Shown piece by piece: positions 39,338 through 48,124 of a DNA stretch of 64,000 nt. The DNA is taken from NCBI RefSeq assembly GCF_050916355.1, contig NZ_CP136946.1, forward strand, positions 3,732,558 to 3,796,557. The letters are read 5' to 3'. Within the stretch, counting starts at the first letter, position 1, and each line of letters starts with the position of its first letter. The translations under genes were made by a program, and so were the position numbers. This DNA comes from Jeongeupia wiesaeckerbachi (GTDB taxonomy: Bacteria > Pseudomonadota > Gammaproteobacteria > Burkholderiales > Chitinibacteraceae). Under the pieces are notes generated by a model, which was given only the letters and a program-made list of their open reading frames with translations, made no database searches and was not told where the DNA came from.

Positions 39338-39564
39338 CCGACGTATTCGACCGCGCCAGTGATCTGGAGCAACACCAGAGGGACCTGGCCATCGCCGCCG
39401 CGCGTACCCAGCCAGCCGGTGCAAGCCGGCTCGGCTGTGCGGATTGCGGCGAGTCCATCCCCGAACAACGCCGGATCAAGGTAGCGGGCTGCACCCGCTG
39501 CATTGATTGCCAGCAGCGCTTCGAAGCCCTGCGGCGCCAGTTTGGTGCGAGGGGGCCGACATGA
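39334..39564 (+). CDS. TraR/DksA-type C4 zinc-finger protein
   Basis: The 76-residue protein has an N-terminal helix (about 5-25) and a four-cysteine finger, C35-x2-C38 and C53-x2-C56, of the TraR/DksA type (CGESIPEQRR). Such short proteins enter the secondary channel of RNA polymerase and change promoter choice. It overlaps the spanin stop by four bases. Confidence 0.9.
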   Translation: MTDVFDRASDLEQHQRDLAIAAARTQPAGASRLGCADCGESIPEQRRIKVAGCTRCIDCQQRFEALRRQFGARGPT

Positions 39565-39938
39565 TGATCCAGGTTGATTTCTGGGCGCTGGTCTCGCTGC
39601 TGTTGGGGTTCTTCGGCTTCCTGTTCGCGGCGGGCAAGGTGCTGCTGGCGCAGGTCGATCGCCGCCTTGAGGAGCGGTTCGACTCGATGGAAGCCGCCCG
39701 TGCTGCAGCGGCCCAGCACTGGGATGCGCGGCTCGCCACGCTGATGAACCAGATGCAGCAGGAAGCGCAGGGCTTGTCCGCGCTGGAGCGCGACTTCCTG
39801 CACTTCAAGGCCGAGCTGCCGCTGCAGTACGTGCGCCGCGAAGACTATGTGCGCGGCCAAAGCGTGATCGAGGCCAAGCTCGATGCGCTCTACAACAAAC
39901 TCGAAGTCGTTCAAATGAAGGGGGTGAACCATGGCTGA
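39561..39938 (+). CDS. Membrane-anchored coiled-coil phage protein
   Basis: A 125-residue protein with an N-terminal span (FWALVSLLLGFFGFLFAAGKVLL) and a helical C-terminal part. It lies before the Gp26-like protein, the place of Mu gp25, but sequence similarity to that protein is not certain. It overlaps its neighbours by four and eight bases. Confidence 0.65.
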   Translation: MMIQVDFWALVSLLLGFFGFLFAAGKVLLAQVDRRLEERFDSMEAARAAAAQHWDARLATLMNQMQQEAQGLSALERDFLHFKAELPLQYVRREDYVRGQSVIEAKLDALYNKLEVVQMKGVNHG

Positions 39939-40245
39939 CATCACCAAGGTGCGGCGCGAGTCGATGCGCTGGAACCTGATCAACACGCTGAACAAGGCCC
40001 GGCCGTACACCAGCAGCGAGCAGTTCCTGCTTGAGGTGATGCATGCCATTTACCCGGATGCGACCGCGCTGGAAGTCCGCCGCGAGCTGGACTATCTGGC
40101 TGATCGTGACTTGGTCGAATTGAACAAGACGCCTTCCGGCCCGTGGTTCGCGAACCTGACCCGCTACGGCGTCGACATCGCTGAATACACGATCACCTGC
40201 GAGCCGGGCATTGCCCGGCCGGCGAAGTATTGGGCGGAAGGCTGA
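39931..40245 (+). CDS. Mu gp26-like winged-helix phage protein
   Basis: The 104-residue protein (RRESMRWNLINTLNKARPYTSSEQFLLEVMHAIYPDATALEVRRELDYLADRDLVEL) has the look of a winged helix and is found directly upstream of the small-terminase gene in Mu-like phages. Exact function not established. Its stop overlaps the next start. Confidence 0.72.
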   Translation: MADITKVRRESMRWNLINTLNKARPYTSSEQFLLEVMHAIYPDATALEVRRELDYLADRDLVELNKTPSGPWFANLTRYGVDIAEYTITCEPGIARPAKYWAEG

Positions 40246-40790
40246 TGGGTCGCCAATCCAGCATCGACGGTCTGCCGGAAGACGTGCGCCGCTGGCTGGA
40301 GCGCGCACTGGCCGACAGCAACTTCAGCGGCTACCAGGCGCTGGAGGAGATGCTCCACGATCGCGGCTACGCCATCAGCAAGAGCGCCATTCACCGCTAC
40401 GGCCAGAAGATCGAGCGGCGCTTTGCCGCGATCAAAGCGTCGACAGAAGCCGCGCGCATGCTGACCGAGGGCGCGGCCGACGATCAGGACGCCCGGTCAG
40501 AAGCGGTCATTGCCCTGGTGCAGACCGAACTGTTCGACAGCCTCATCAACCTGCAGGACGCCAGCGACGAGAAACTCACCCCGGCCGAGCGCATCGGCCT
40601 TTTGTCCGATGCGGCCAAGAACATCGCCACTTTGGCGCGGGCCAGCGTGAACCAGAAGAAATTCCGTCTGGAGCTGCAGGCGCGCGCGCAGGCCGCTGCC
40701 GATGCCGTCGAGAAGGTCGTCAAAACCGGCGGCCTCTCGGACGACGCGGCCAACGTCATCCGCAAACAGATTCTCGGGATCGTCGCATGA
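40245..40790 (+). CDS. DUF3486 / Gp27-family small terminase subunit
   Basis: The small terminase recognises phage DNA for packaging. The 181-residue protein has the DUF3486 pattern: LPEDVRRWLERALADSNFSGYQALEEMLHDRGYAISKSAIHRYGQKIERR followed by long helices. A shorter relative of its N-terminal part is encoded at 24392. It overlaps the large terminase gene by four bases (ATGA). Confidence 0.9.
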   Translation: MGRQSSIDGLPEDVRRWLERALADSNFSGYQALEEMLHDRGYAISKSAIHRYGQKIERRFAAIKASTEAARMLTEGAADDQDARSEAVIALVQTELFDSLINLQDASDEKLTPAERIGLLSDAAKNIATLARASVNQKKFRLELQARAQAAADAVEKVVKTGGLSDDAANVIRKQILGIVA

Positions 40791-42289
40791 CCGTCGCCGA
40801 GTCCCGCCTCGATCGCGCGCCGACCGTGCTGCTGCCTTACCAGCAGCGCTGGTGCGCTGATGAGACGCCGGTCAAGTTAATGGAGAAGTCGCGTCGGATC
40901 GGTTTGTCCTGGGGCGAAGCCGCGGACTCGGCGCTACTGGCCGCGAGCCAGCGCGGCATGGACGTCTGGTACATCGGTTACAACAAGGACATGGCGCAGG
41001 AGTTCATCCGCGATTGCGCCGACTGGGCCAAGCACTACAGCCTGGCCGCCGGCGAGATCGAGCAGACCGAAGAGGTCTTCAAGGATGGCGACGACGAGAA
41101 GGCCATCCTCTCGTTCGTGATCCGCTTTGCCTCGGGCTTCCGGATCACCGCGCTGTCGTCGCGGCCGTCCAACCTGCGCGGCAAGCAAGGCCGCGTGATC
41201 ATCGACGAGGCGGCGTTCCACGAGAACCTGGCCGAGCTGCTCAAGGCCGCCATGGCTCTACTGATGTGGGGCGGTCAGGTTCACATCATCTCGACGCACG
41301 ACGGCGTCGACAACGCCTTCAACGAGCTGGTCACCGATTCGCGCTCGGGCAAGAAGCCGTACAGCTTGCACCGCGTCACCTTCGACGACGCGCTGGCCGA
41401 CGGGCTGTATCGCCGTATCTGCCTGCGCCGCGGCATCGAATGGACCGCCGACGGTGAAGCGGTCTGGGCCAAGGAAATCCGAGACTTCTACGGCGACGAC
41501 GCCGAAGAAGAACTCGACTGCGTGCCGAAGAACAGCGGCGGCGCGTGGTTGAGTCGCGCGCTGATCGAATCACGCATGTCGGCCGATACGCCGGTGCTGC
41601 GCTGGGTGTGCAAGGAAGGCTTCGAGCTGCTGCCCGACCATATCCGCACCGCCGAGTGCCGCGACTGGCTGGAAGCCGAACTGGCGCCACTGCTCGCCGC
41701 CTTGCCGGCCGATGCGATCAGCTTCAACGGCGAGGACTTCGGTCGCTCCGGCGACCTGAGCGTGCACGTGCCGCTGATACAGACGCAGAACCTGGTGCGG
41801 CGCGTGCCCTTCATTATCGAGCTGCGCAATGTGCCGTTCCGTCAGCAGGAACAGGTGGCGTTCTACCTGCTCGATCGCCTACCGCGTTTCACCGGCGGCG
41901 CGTTCGACGCCCGCGGCAATGGCCAGTTTCTAGCCGAGGTCGCCATGCAGCGCTACGGCGCCAGCCGCATCCAGCAGGTGATGTTGTCGGAGTCCTGGTA
42001 TCGCGAGCACATGGCGCCGGTGAAGGCCGCGCTCGAGGACGGCACGCTCGTCGATCTGCCGCAGGACGCCGACGTACTCGCCGACCTGCGGGCGGTGCAG
42101 ATCATCAAGGGCGTGCCGCGCATTCCCGACTCGCGCACCACCGGCGCAGACAAAGGCAAGCGTCACGGTGACGCCGCCGTCGCTGTGGCGCTGGCTTACT
42201 TCGCCAGCCGCGAACTCAACAAGGGCCCGGTGTCGGTGAAATCCCGCCGCCGTCGCAAGGGCGCCCGTATCACCCAAGGCTACCAATGA
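40787..42289 (+). CDS. Terminase large subunit (Mu gp28 type)
   Basis: The large terminase pumps DNA into heads and cuts it. The 500-residue protein has the ATPase P-loop variant KSRRIGLSWGEA (near 30-45), Walker B VIIDEAAF, coupling motif STHDG, and a nuclease region beginning ISFNGEDFGRSGDLSV. The start at 40787 overlaps the small-terminase stop. The upstream in-frame region lies in that gene and is not translated here. Confidence 0.94.
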   Translation: MTVAESRLDRAPTVLLPYQQRWCADETPVKLMEKSRRIGLSWGEAADSALLAASQRGMDVWYIGYNKDMAQEFIRDCADWAKHYSLAAGEIEQTEEVFKDGDDEKAILSFVIRFASGFRITALSSRPSNLRGKQGRVIIDEAAFHENLAELLKAAMALLMWGGQVHIISTHDGVDNAFNELVTDSRSGKKPYSLHRVTFDDALADGLYRRICLRRGIEWTADGEAVWAKEIRDFYGDDAEEELDCVPKNSGGAWLSRALIESRMSADTPVLRWVCKEGFELLPDHIRTAECRDWLEAELAPLLAALPADAISFNGEDFGRSGDLSVHVPLIQTQNLVRRVPFIIELRNVPFRQQEQVAFYLLDRLPRFTGGAFDARGNGQFLAEVAMQRYGASRIQQVMLSESWYREHMAPVKAALEDGTLVDLPQDADVLADLRAVQIIKGVPRIPDSRTTGADKGKRHGDAAVAVALAYFASRELNKGPVSVKSRRRRKGARITQGYQ

Positions 42290-43782
42290 GCAAAAGAGGC
42301 ATGTGGGTTACGCCCACCGAGTTCGTCCAGTTTGGCGAGTCGACCAAGTCGCTGTCCGCGCAGATTGCTACTCGCGATCGCAGTATCGATTTCTACGGAC
42401 TGAGTACCTACCTGCCCAATCCCGATACGGTGCTGAAGGCGCTGGGCAAGGACATCAAGGTCTACCGCGAGCTGCGTGCCGATGCCCACGTAGGCGGCTG
42501 CATTCGCCGGCGCAAGGCTGCGGTGAAAGCGCTTGAATGGGGTATTGATAAAGACCGCGCCAAGAGCCGCACCGCCAAAGCGATCGAAGCCATCTTCGCC
42601 AACCTCGATCTGTCCCGGATCATCACCGAGATGCTCGACGCGGTGCTCTATGGCTATCAGCCGATGGAAGTGATGTGGGGCAAGGTCGGCGGGCTGATCG
42701 TGCCGGTCGACGTCGTCGGTAAGCCGGCCGAGTGGTTCGTCTACGACGCGGACAATCAGCTGCGCATGTGCACCAAGCAGGCGCCGCTCAAGGGCGAGGA
42801 GCTGCCGCAGCGCAAGTTCCTCATTCCCAGGCAAGACCCGAGCTACGACAACCCGTATGGCTTCGCCGACCTGTCGATGGTGTTCTGGCCGACCACCTTC
42901 AAGAAAGGCGGCCTGAAGTTCTGGGTGCAGTTCACCGAGAAGTACGGTGCACCGTGGGTGATCGGCAAGCACCCGCGCGGCGCCAGCGACGCCGAGACCA
43001 ACCTGTTGCTGGATCGGCTGGAAGACATGGTGCAAGACGCCGTGGCGGCCATTCCCGACGATTCCAGCATCGAGATCAAGGAAGCCGCCGGCAAGACCGG
43101 CAGCGCCGAGGTGTACGAGCGGCTGCTGCACTTCTGCCGCTCCGAGGTCTCGATCGCGTTGCTCGGCCAGAACCAGACCACCGAAGCCACTGCCAACCGT
43201 GCGTCGGCGCAGGCCGGGCTGGAGGTCACCCGCGACATCCGCGACGGCGACAAGGCGATCGTCGAGGAAGCCATCAACACGCTGATCCGCTGGACGTGCG
43301 AGCTGAACTGGGGTGATGCGGCCCGGCCGGTGTTCTCGATGTGGGAGCAGCAGGAAGTCGACAAAGTGCTGGCCGAGCGTGACGAGACGCTCACGCAGGC
43401 CGGCGCACGTTTTACGCCAGCGTACTTCAAGCGTGCCTATGGCCTGCAGGATGGTGACCTGGACGAGGCGCCGGCGGAGGACGCTGCAGCGGCCGCCGAG
43501 TTTGCCGACGCCCCGGAGGACGTCCCCTCAAAGGAGCGGGACGAAGCCGCCGACCAGCTCGCGCTGGACAAGGCGCTCGACGCCGTCTCGGCCGACGTGC
43601 TTGATGCTCAGGCTCGGCAGCTGATTGCGCCATTGCTGCAGCGGATCAACGATGGCTTGCCGCCGGACGAGCTGCTCGGCCAGCTCGCCGAGGTCTATCC
43701 GGACATGGACAGCACTGGCCTGCAGGAACGCCTGGCGCGGGCGATCTTCGTCGCCAAGGTCTGGGGCCGGTTGCATGGCTGA
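42286..43782 (+). CDS. DUF935 portal protein (Mu gp29 type)
   Basis: The portal forms the ring through which DNA enters the head. The 498-residue protein opens MWVTPTEFVQFGE, has the DUF935 pattern (LRADAHVGGCIRRRKAAVKALEW; PYGFADLSMVFWPTTFKKGGLKFWVQFTEKYGAPWVIGK) and a GQNQTTEA-type stretch near 300. It overlaps the terminase gene by four bases and the head morphogenesis gene by eight. Confidence 0.94.
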   Translation: MSKRGMWVTPTEFVQFGESTKSLSAQIATRDRSIDFYGLSTYLPNPDTVLKALGKDIKVYRELRADAHVGGCIRRRKAAVKALEWGIDKDRAKSRTAKAIEAIFANLDLSRIITEMLDAVLYGYQPMEVMWGKVGGLIVPVDVVGKPAEWFVYDADNQLRMCTKQAPLKGEELPQRKFLIPRQDPSYDNPYGFADLSMVFWPTTFKKGGLKFWVQFTEKYGAPWVIGKHPRGASDAETNLLLDRLEDMVQDAVAAIPDDSSIEIKEAAGKTGSAEVYERLLHFCRSEVSIALLGQNQTTEATANRASAQAGLEVTRDIRDGDKAIVEEAINTLIRWTCELNWGDAARPVFSMWEQQEVDKVLAERDETLTQAGARFTPAYFKRAYGLQDGDLDEAPAEDAAAAAEFADAPEDVPSKERDEAADQLALDKALDAVSADVLDAQARQLIAPLLQRINDGLPPDELLGQLAEVYPDMDSTGLQERLARAIFVAKVWGRLHG

Positions 43783-44614
43783 GATCGATCTCGCCTACTG
43801 CATGCGCTTGCCGCCGCGCGATGCGATCGCCTACCTGCAACGCAAGGGCTTTGCGATCAGCTGGGACTGGGAAGACACCTGGCACGACGCGCAGGCGACG
43901 GCGTTCACCGTCGCCAAGGCCACAAGGCTCGACATCTTGCAGGACATCCGCGATGCGGTGCAGACCGCCATCGACGAAGGCAAGACGCTGGCCTGGTTCG
44001 AGAAGGAGCTCACGCCGGTGCTGCAGGCCAAGGGCTGGTGGGGCAAACAGGAACTGGCCGATCCGGCCACCGGCGAAGTCCGCCCGGTACAGCTCGGCAG
44101 CGCTTGGCGCTTGCGTACAATTTACCGCGTCAATGTGCAGACGGCCTACATGGCCGGGCGCTTTCAGGGGCAGCTCGATAACGTCGATGATCGCCCGTAC
44201 TGGCAGTACAGCGCCATTCTGGACGGACTGACGCGCCCGAGTCACCGTGCACTGCACGGCAAGGTGTTCCGCTATGACGACCCGTTCTGGGCTGTGTTTT
44301 ATCCGTCCAACGGCTTCGGCTGCCGCTGCCGTGTCATCGCGCTGTCCGAAGGCAATGTTGCGCGCCAGGGTCTCAAGGTCGACGCCTCCGGCGACAAGCT
44401 CGGCAGCACGATGAAGCTGGTCTCGGGCCGGACTGGCGAGTATCGCGAAGTGGCGACCTATACCGAGACCGACCCGGCCACCGGCAAGAAGATCACGATA
44501 TCGCCCGATATCGGCTGGAGCTACAACCCCGGCGCCGCGGCGTGGCAACCGGACCTGCAGCGCTACACCGGCACGCTGGCCGAGCTGGCCAGGGGCGAAC
44601 TCGGGGACGGCTGA
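43775..44614 (+). CDS. Head morphogenesis protein (Mu gpF / SPP1 gp7 type)
   Basis: The 279-residue protein has the phage Mu gpF pattern: RTIYRVNVQTAYMAGRFQGQLD, PYWQYSAILDGLTRPSHRALHGKVF and FYPSNGFGCRCRVIALS. It is a minor head protein needed for capsid assembly and bound to the portal. The ATG at 43775 lies in the end of the portal gene. Confidence 0.92.
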   Translation: MAEIDLAYCMRLPPRDAIAYLQRKGFAISWDWEDTWHDAQATAFTVAKATRLDILQDIRDAVQTAIDEGKTLAWFEKELTPVLQAKGWWGKQELADPATGEVRPVQLGSAWRLRTIYRVNVQTAYMAGRFQGQLDNVDDRPYWQYSAILDGLTRPSHRALHGKVFRYDDPFWAVFYPSNGFGCRCRVIALSEGNVARQGLKVDASGDKLGSTMKLVSGRTGEYREVATYTETDPATGKKITISPDIGWSYNPGAAAWQPDLQRYTGTLAELARGELGDG

Positions 44615-44751
44615 TGCACAACGCGCACGTGCTGCTCTGGCTGCGCTGGCAGCACTACTGGGCCGTGCTGCAGCACCGGCAATTTGCCCAGCTGGTCTGG
44701 GTCACCGAGTACAACACCGAATCCAGACGCAGCGAGGCACACCATGGTTAG
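44614..44751 (+). CDS. Very small phage protein of unknown function
   Basis: A 45-residue frame starting at a TGATG overlap with the head morphogenesis stop and overlapping the next gene by eight bases. Rich in Trp, His and Leu (LLWLRWQHYWAVLQHRQFAQLVW). Accepted on tight gene packing; no family. Confidence 0.45.
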   Translation: MHNAHVLLWLRWQHYWAVLQHRQFAQLVWVTEYNTESRRSEAHHG

Positions 44752-45226
44752 CCCCATCACCATCGACGATCACCAGTTGACCCGCGCACTGCGCAATCTG
44801 CAGCGCGCCGGCGGCGACCTCAGCGTACCGATGCGCAAGATTTCCCAGGCGCTGCTGTACGAGGCCGAGCGCAATCTCGCCGACGAAGGTCGCCCCAAGT
44901 GGGCGTCGCTGTCGCAGGTCACGCTGGATCGCCGCGCCGGCGGCGAGGGCAGTGCGTCGGACTTTCGTATTCTGCAGCACACCGGCGACCTCGCGGCTTC
45001 GATCACCGCCGACTATGGCCATGACTACGCGCTGGTTGGCAGCAACAAGGTCTACGCGGCCATGCAGCAGTTCGGCGGCGACAAGGCCGACTTCCCGAAC
45101 CTCTGGGGCGATGTACCGGCCCGGCCGTTTCTGCCAATCGACGCCGACGGAAAACTCCAGCCCGAGGCCAAGGAAGAGGTGCTCGATACCGTGCTACGGC
45201 ACCTCCAGACGGCCGCGCGGATTTAG
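44744..45226 (+). CDS. Phage virion morphogenesis protein (gpG type)
   Basis: The 160-residue protein has the family's opening (LTRALRNLQRAGGDLSVPMRKISQALLYEAERNL), the HTGDLAASITADYGHDYALVG stretch and the C-terminal RPFLPI motif. Mu gpG-type proteins act in virion assembly. It is the last gene before the protease transcription unit. Confidence 0.9.
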   Translation: MVSPITIDDHQLTRALRNLQRAGGDLSVPMRKISQALLYEAERNLADEGRPKWASLSQVTLDRRAGGEGSASDFRILQHTGDLAASITADYGHDYALVGSNKVYAAMQQFGGDKADFPNLWGDVPARPFLPIDADGKLQPEAKEEVLDTVLRHLQTAARI

Positions 45227-45402
45227 CGTCGTGGCGCCGGTTTGATCGCCGGCACGTCCGAATCCCCGTCCCGGCTGCTATCCGCACGCCGTAAAGCTTT
45301 ATAAAGCGGCCAGCGTGACTTTCCGGGCGTGCTTTCCATCGGCGGTCACCGCTTCCCCTCGGCACGGGGTGTCACCGGCGCATCGTCAACTCAGTAAACT
45401 GG

Positions 45403-45445
45403 ATTAAAAGCCAGTCCCGCCGCTGCGGCCGATCATGGCCGCATG
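45403..45445 (+). promoter_or_regulatory. Shared late element 2 (protease and head module)
   Basis: ATTAAAAGCC at 45403 and ATGGCCGCATG ending at 45445, with the last ATG being the protease start. The inner part holds GCGGCC-GATCAT-GGCCGC, a hairpin right before the start, and no ribosome site. Spacing equals the elements at 37683 and 58485. The rest of 45227-45402 holds no gene. Confidence 0.6.
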
Positions 45446-46591
45446 AAAACGCCCAAGCCCCTTCATATCTTCAAGCCCGGTACGTGGATCACCACCGCCG
45501 GCGAAGAGATTTCGTTCTCGCAGGCGGACCTCGACGCGACGGCGGCGGCCTACGACCCGACACGTCACAAGGCGCCGATCGTCGTCGGCCATCCGAAGAG
45601 TGATGACCCGGCGCAAGGCTGGGCCAAGTCGCTCTTAAGCAACGAGCGCGGCCTGTACGCCGAGCCGATGAAGGTCGCCCCGGCCTTCGCCGAAGAGGTC
45701 AACGCCGGCCGCTTCGGCACGATCTCCGCCAAGTTCTACCGCCCCGAAGACCTCAACAACCCGAAGCCCGGCATCTGGTATCTGCGTCATATCGGCTTCC
45801 TTGGCGCGCAGCCGCCGGCCGTCAAGGGTCTGGACGAACCGTCCTTTGCCGAAGACAGCACCGAAGACGACGGCTGCGTCTGCTTTCAGGAAGGCGTGGC
45901 CTTCGGTGGCTGGGGACTCGACACCAGCGCCTCGCTATTCCGCCGCCTGCGTGACTGGCTCATCGGCCAGCACGGCCAGGAGACGGCCGATCAGGTCGTA
46001 CCTGACTGGCAGATCGAATCAATCCGCGAGGCCGCCCAACAGGAACGCAACGACGAGCGCGTCGAGGGCAGTTCGGCGTTTTCCGAATCCCATCCCCAAC
46101 CCAATGACGAGGAGCACACCGTGACCCCGGAAGAGAAAGCACAGCTTGAAGCCGAGAATACCCGCCTGAAGCAACAACTGGCTGTGGCCGAGGCCGACAA
46201 GCGCAATGCCGCCGCGACCAAGCGCCACGGCGAACATGCGGCCTTTGCCGAAGGTCTGGTCGGCGAAGGCCGGCTGGCGCCGAAGGCCAAGGCCGCCGTG
46301 GTCGCGCTGCTCGATGCCGTCGACGGCGAAGCGCCGGTCGAGTTTGGCGAAGGCGATAGCAAGCAGCCGCTGGCCGATGCGTTCAAGTCCTTCCTTGGGG
46401 AGCTGCCCAAGGTTGTTGAATTCGGCGAGCACGCGACCAAGGACAGGTCGACCACCGGGGCCTCCGGCGCATCGGCTGAGTTCGCCGAGAAGTCGACCGA
46501 CCCGGATCGGCTGGCGCTGCACCAGCGCGCAGTCGCACTCGCCGCCGAGAAAGGCATTCCCTACGAGCAAGCCGTGCGCTCGCTGGTTTAA
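45443..46591 (+). CDS. Head maturation protease with internal scaffold (Mu gpI type)
   Basis: The protease processes scaffold and capsid during head assembly. The 382-residue protein follows the Mu gpI pattern (PLHIFKPGTWITTAGEEISFSQADLDATAAAYDP; APIVVGHPKSDDPAQGW; GTISAKFYRP). The C-terminal part, from about residue 227, is a coiled-coil scaffold with its own in-frame start. There is no clear ribosome site before the ATG, which lies in a conserved leader block. Confidence 0.92.
   Translation: MKTPKPLHIFKPGTWITTAGEEISFSQADLDATAAAYDPTRHKAPIVVGHPKSDDPAQGWAKSLLSNERGLYAEPMKVAPAFAEEVNAGRFGTISAKFYRPEDLNNPKPGIWYLRHIGFLGAQPPAVKGLDEPSFAEDSTEDDGCVCFQEGVAFGGWGLDTSASLFRRLRDWLIGQHGQETADQVVPDWQIESIREAAQQERNDERVEGSSAFSESHPQPNDEEHTVTPEEKAQLEAENTRLKQQLAVAEADKRNAAATKRHGEHAAFAEGLVGEGRLAPKAKAAVVALLDAVDGEAPVEFGEGDSKQPLADAFKSFLGELPKVVEFGEHATKDRSTTGASGASAEFAEKSTDPDRLALHQRAVALAAEKGIPYEQAVRSLV
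46121..46591 (+). CDS. Internal in-frame scaffolding protein (Mu gpZ type)
   Basis: GTG at 46121 with GAGGAG five bases or so upstream would start a 156-residue product equal to the C-terminal part of the protease: coiled coil EEKAQLEAENTRLKQQLAVAEADKRN and a helical tail. In Mu the scaffold gene Z is nested in I in the same way, which supports the call. Confidence 0.75.
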   Translation: MTPEEKAQLEAENTRLKQQLAVAEADKRNAAATKRHGEHAAFAEGLVGEGRLAPKAKAAVVALLDAVDGEAPVEFGEGDSKQPLADAFKSFLGELPKVVEFGEHATKDRSTTGASGASAEFAEKSTDPDRLALHQRAVALAAEKGIPYEQAVRSLV

Positions 46592-46619
46592 CCCCTGCTG
46601 ACTCAACAAGGAAAACGTG

Positions 46620-47546
46620 ATGGCAGATCGTCTTAGCAAGCTCCGGGTCGTCGACCCGGTATTGACCAGCCTGGCGCGCGGCTACCGCAACGCCCAGTAC
46701 ATCGGCGAGGGCCTGTTCCCGGTCGCCGAGATGGAAAAGGAAGCCGGCATCATTCCGCGGTTCGGCAAAGAAGCCTTCCGTCTGTGGGAAACCGAGCGCG
46801 CGATTCGCGGCAAGTCCAATGTGATGACGGCCGACGACCCGGATACGCTCGATGTGGTGCTGCGCGAACACGACCTCTCGTACCCGGTGGACTACCGCGA
46901 GCAGGCCGAATCGATGTTCAACGAAGAAGCCAAGGCAGCGAAGCGCGTCAAGGATGCGATCGACCTCGGCCGCGAAGTGGCCGCTGCGCGGTTGGCGCAG
47001 AACTCGAACACCTATCTCGCCGGTGCCAAGGTCACGCTGGCCGGCGCGGCCAAGTGGGTGAATGGCGGCGGTGATCCGATCAAGGACATCGAGGACGGCA
47101 AGGAGGTCGTGCGCCAGCGCACCGGCATGCGGCCGAACACGGTCGCCATGGGTGCCGCCGCGTATGCCTCGCTCAAGTTCCACCCGAAGCTCGCCGCCGC
47201 ACTGGGCACCCAGGAACGCAAGCTGATCACGCTGGAACACCTGAAGGCGATCTGGGGTGTCGAGCACATCCACATTGGCGAAGCGCTGGCCGCCGACGGC
47301 AACGGCGCGACCGGCGACATCTGGGGCGACAACGTGATCCTTGCCTACGTGGCCAAGCCCGGCGCCGGTGAGTCGGCCGACCACGACATCCCGTCCTTCG
47401 GCTACACCCTGCGCAAGAAGGGCATGCCGGAAACCGACAAGTACAACGCCGAAGGCAACAAGGTTCAGTACGTGCGCCACACCGACGTCTACAAGGTCGT
47501 CGTCGTCGGTGCCGATGCCGGCTACCTGATCGCCGACGTGAACTGA
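46620..47546 (+). CDS. Major capsid protein
   Basis: The 308-residue protein follows the protease/scaffold gene, as expected, and has the Mu-like capsid pattern (VDPVLTSLARGYRNAQYIGEGLFPVAEMEKEAGIIPRFGKEAF; RPNTVAMGAAAYASLKFHPKL; WGDNVILAYV). ATG 46620 is preferred over GTG 46617; the ribosome site is AAGGAAA. Confidence 0.92.
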   Translation: MADRLSKLRVVDPVLTSLARGYRNAQYIGEGLFPVAEMEKEAGIIPRFGKEAFRLWETERAIRGKSNVMTADDPDTLDVVLREHDLSYPVDYREQAESMFNEEAKAAKRVKDAIDLGREVAAARLAQNSNTYLAGAKVTLAGAAKWVNGGGDPIKDIEDGKEVVRQRTGMRPNTVAMGAAAYASLKFHPKLAAALGTQERKLITLEHLKAIWGVEHIHIGEALAADGNGATGDIWGDNVILAYVAKPGAGESADHDIPSFGYTLRKKGMPETDKYNAEGNKVQYVRHTDVYKVVVVGADAGYLIADVN

Positions 47547-47556
47547 GGGGTCGGTG

Positions 47557-47793
47557 ATGAGTGAGATCAAGAAGACGCTGTACGTCGTCAAAGGCATGGC
47601 CATCAAGCACGGCGATGCGCTGTATCCCGAGGGCGAGCTGATCGAGCTGGCCGACGACGAGGCCAAGCCGCTGGCGCAATGGATCGAACCGGCCAAGGTT
47701 CCGGTGGAAGCCAAGGTGACGACCAAGACCAAGGACTCCGACGGCGACAAAGCCGCAACGGATACCGCTGACAAGAAGGATGGCCAGCAATGA
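47557..47793 (+). CDS. Small phage head-region protein
   Basis: A 78-residue protein with an N-terminal beta-rich half (KTLYVVKGMAIKHGDALYPEGELIELADDEAKPLAQW) and a charged, Lys/Asp-rich tail. Proteins of this form often follow the capsid gene in Mu-like phages. Function unknown. Its end overlaps the next gene by four bases. Confidence 0.65.
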   Translation: MSEIKKTLYVVKGMAIKHGDALYPEGELIELADDEAKPLAQWIEPAKVPVEAKVTTKTKDSDGDKAATDTADKKDGQQ

Positions 47794-48122
47794 AGCCACA
47801 ACACGTAACGCTGACGACGTCGGTCTTGGCACTGACCGACCTGACCCAACGCCGCTTCGTCGGCTTTGACGGTGGTATCTGCGCCGCCGGCACCAAGGCG
47901 CTCGGCGTCGTCGAGGTTGATACCGGTGCCGGCAACATGGCGCCATCCAATGTGCTCGGCGTGATCCTGGTCGAAGCCGGTGCCGCGATCGCGGCCGGCG
48001 CCGAGGTGCAATCCGACGCCGCCGGCAAGGCCATCACCAAGGCCGCCGGCGTCGGCAACGGCTTCGCCTGGGACGCTGCCGCTGCGGCGGGCGACGTGAT
48101 CCGTATCGTGCGGGGTATCTGA
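47790..48122 (+). CDS. Capsid cement (decoration) protein, DUF2190-like
   Basis: The 110-residue, Ala/Gly-rich protein has the pattern of small cement proteins that stabilise heads (RRFVGFDGGICAAGTKALGVVEVDTGAGNMAPSNVLGVILVEAGAAIAAGAEVQSDAAGKAI). It sits directly after the capsid genes. Assignment is by pattern and position. Confidence 0.75.
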   Translation: MKPQHVTLTTSVLALTDLTQRRFVGFDGGICAAGTKALGVVEVDTGAGNMAPSNVLGVILVEAGAAIAAGAEVQSDAAGKAITKAAGVGNGFAWDAAAAAGDVIRIVRGI

Positions 48123-48124
48123 GC

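Noticed and set aside
40211..40786. N-terminal extension of the terminase frame
   Set aside because: It lies wholly in the small-terminase gene; the ATGA overlap at 40787 gives the true start.
46383..48011. A 542-residue frame antisense to the capsid genes
   Set aside because: Runs against three well-supported head genes and has shadow-like composition.
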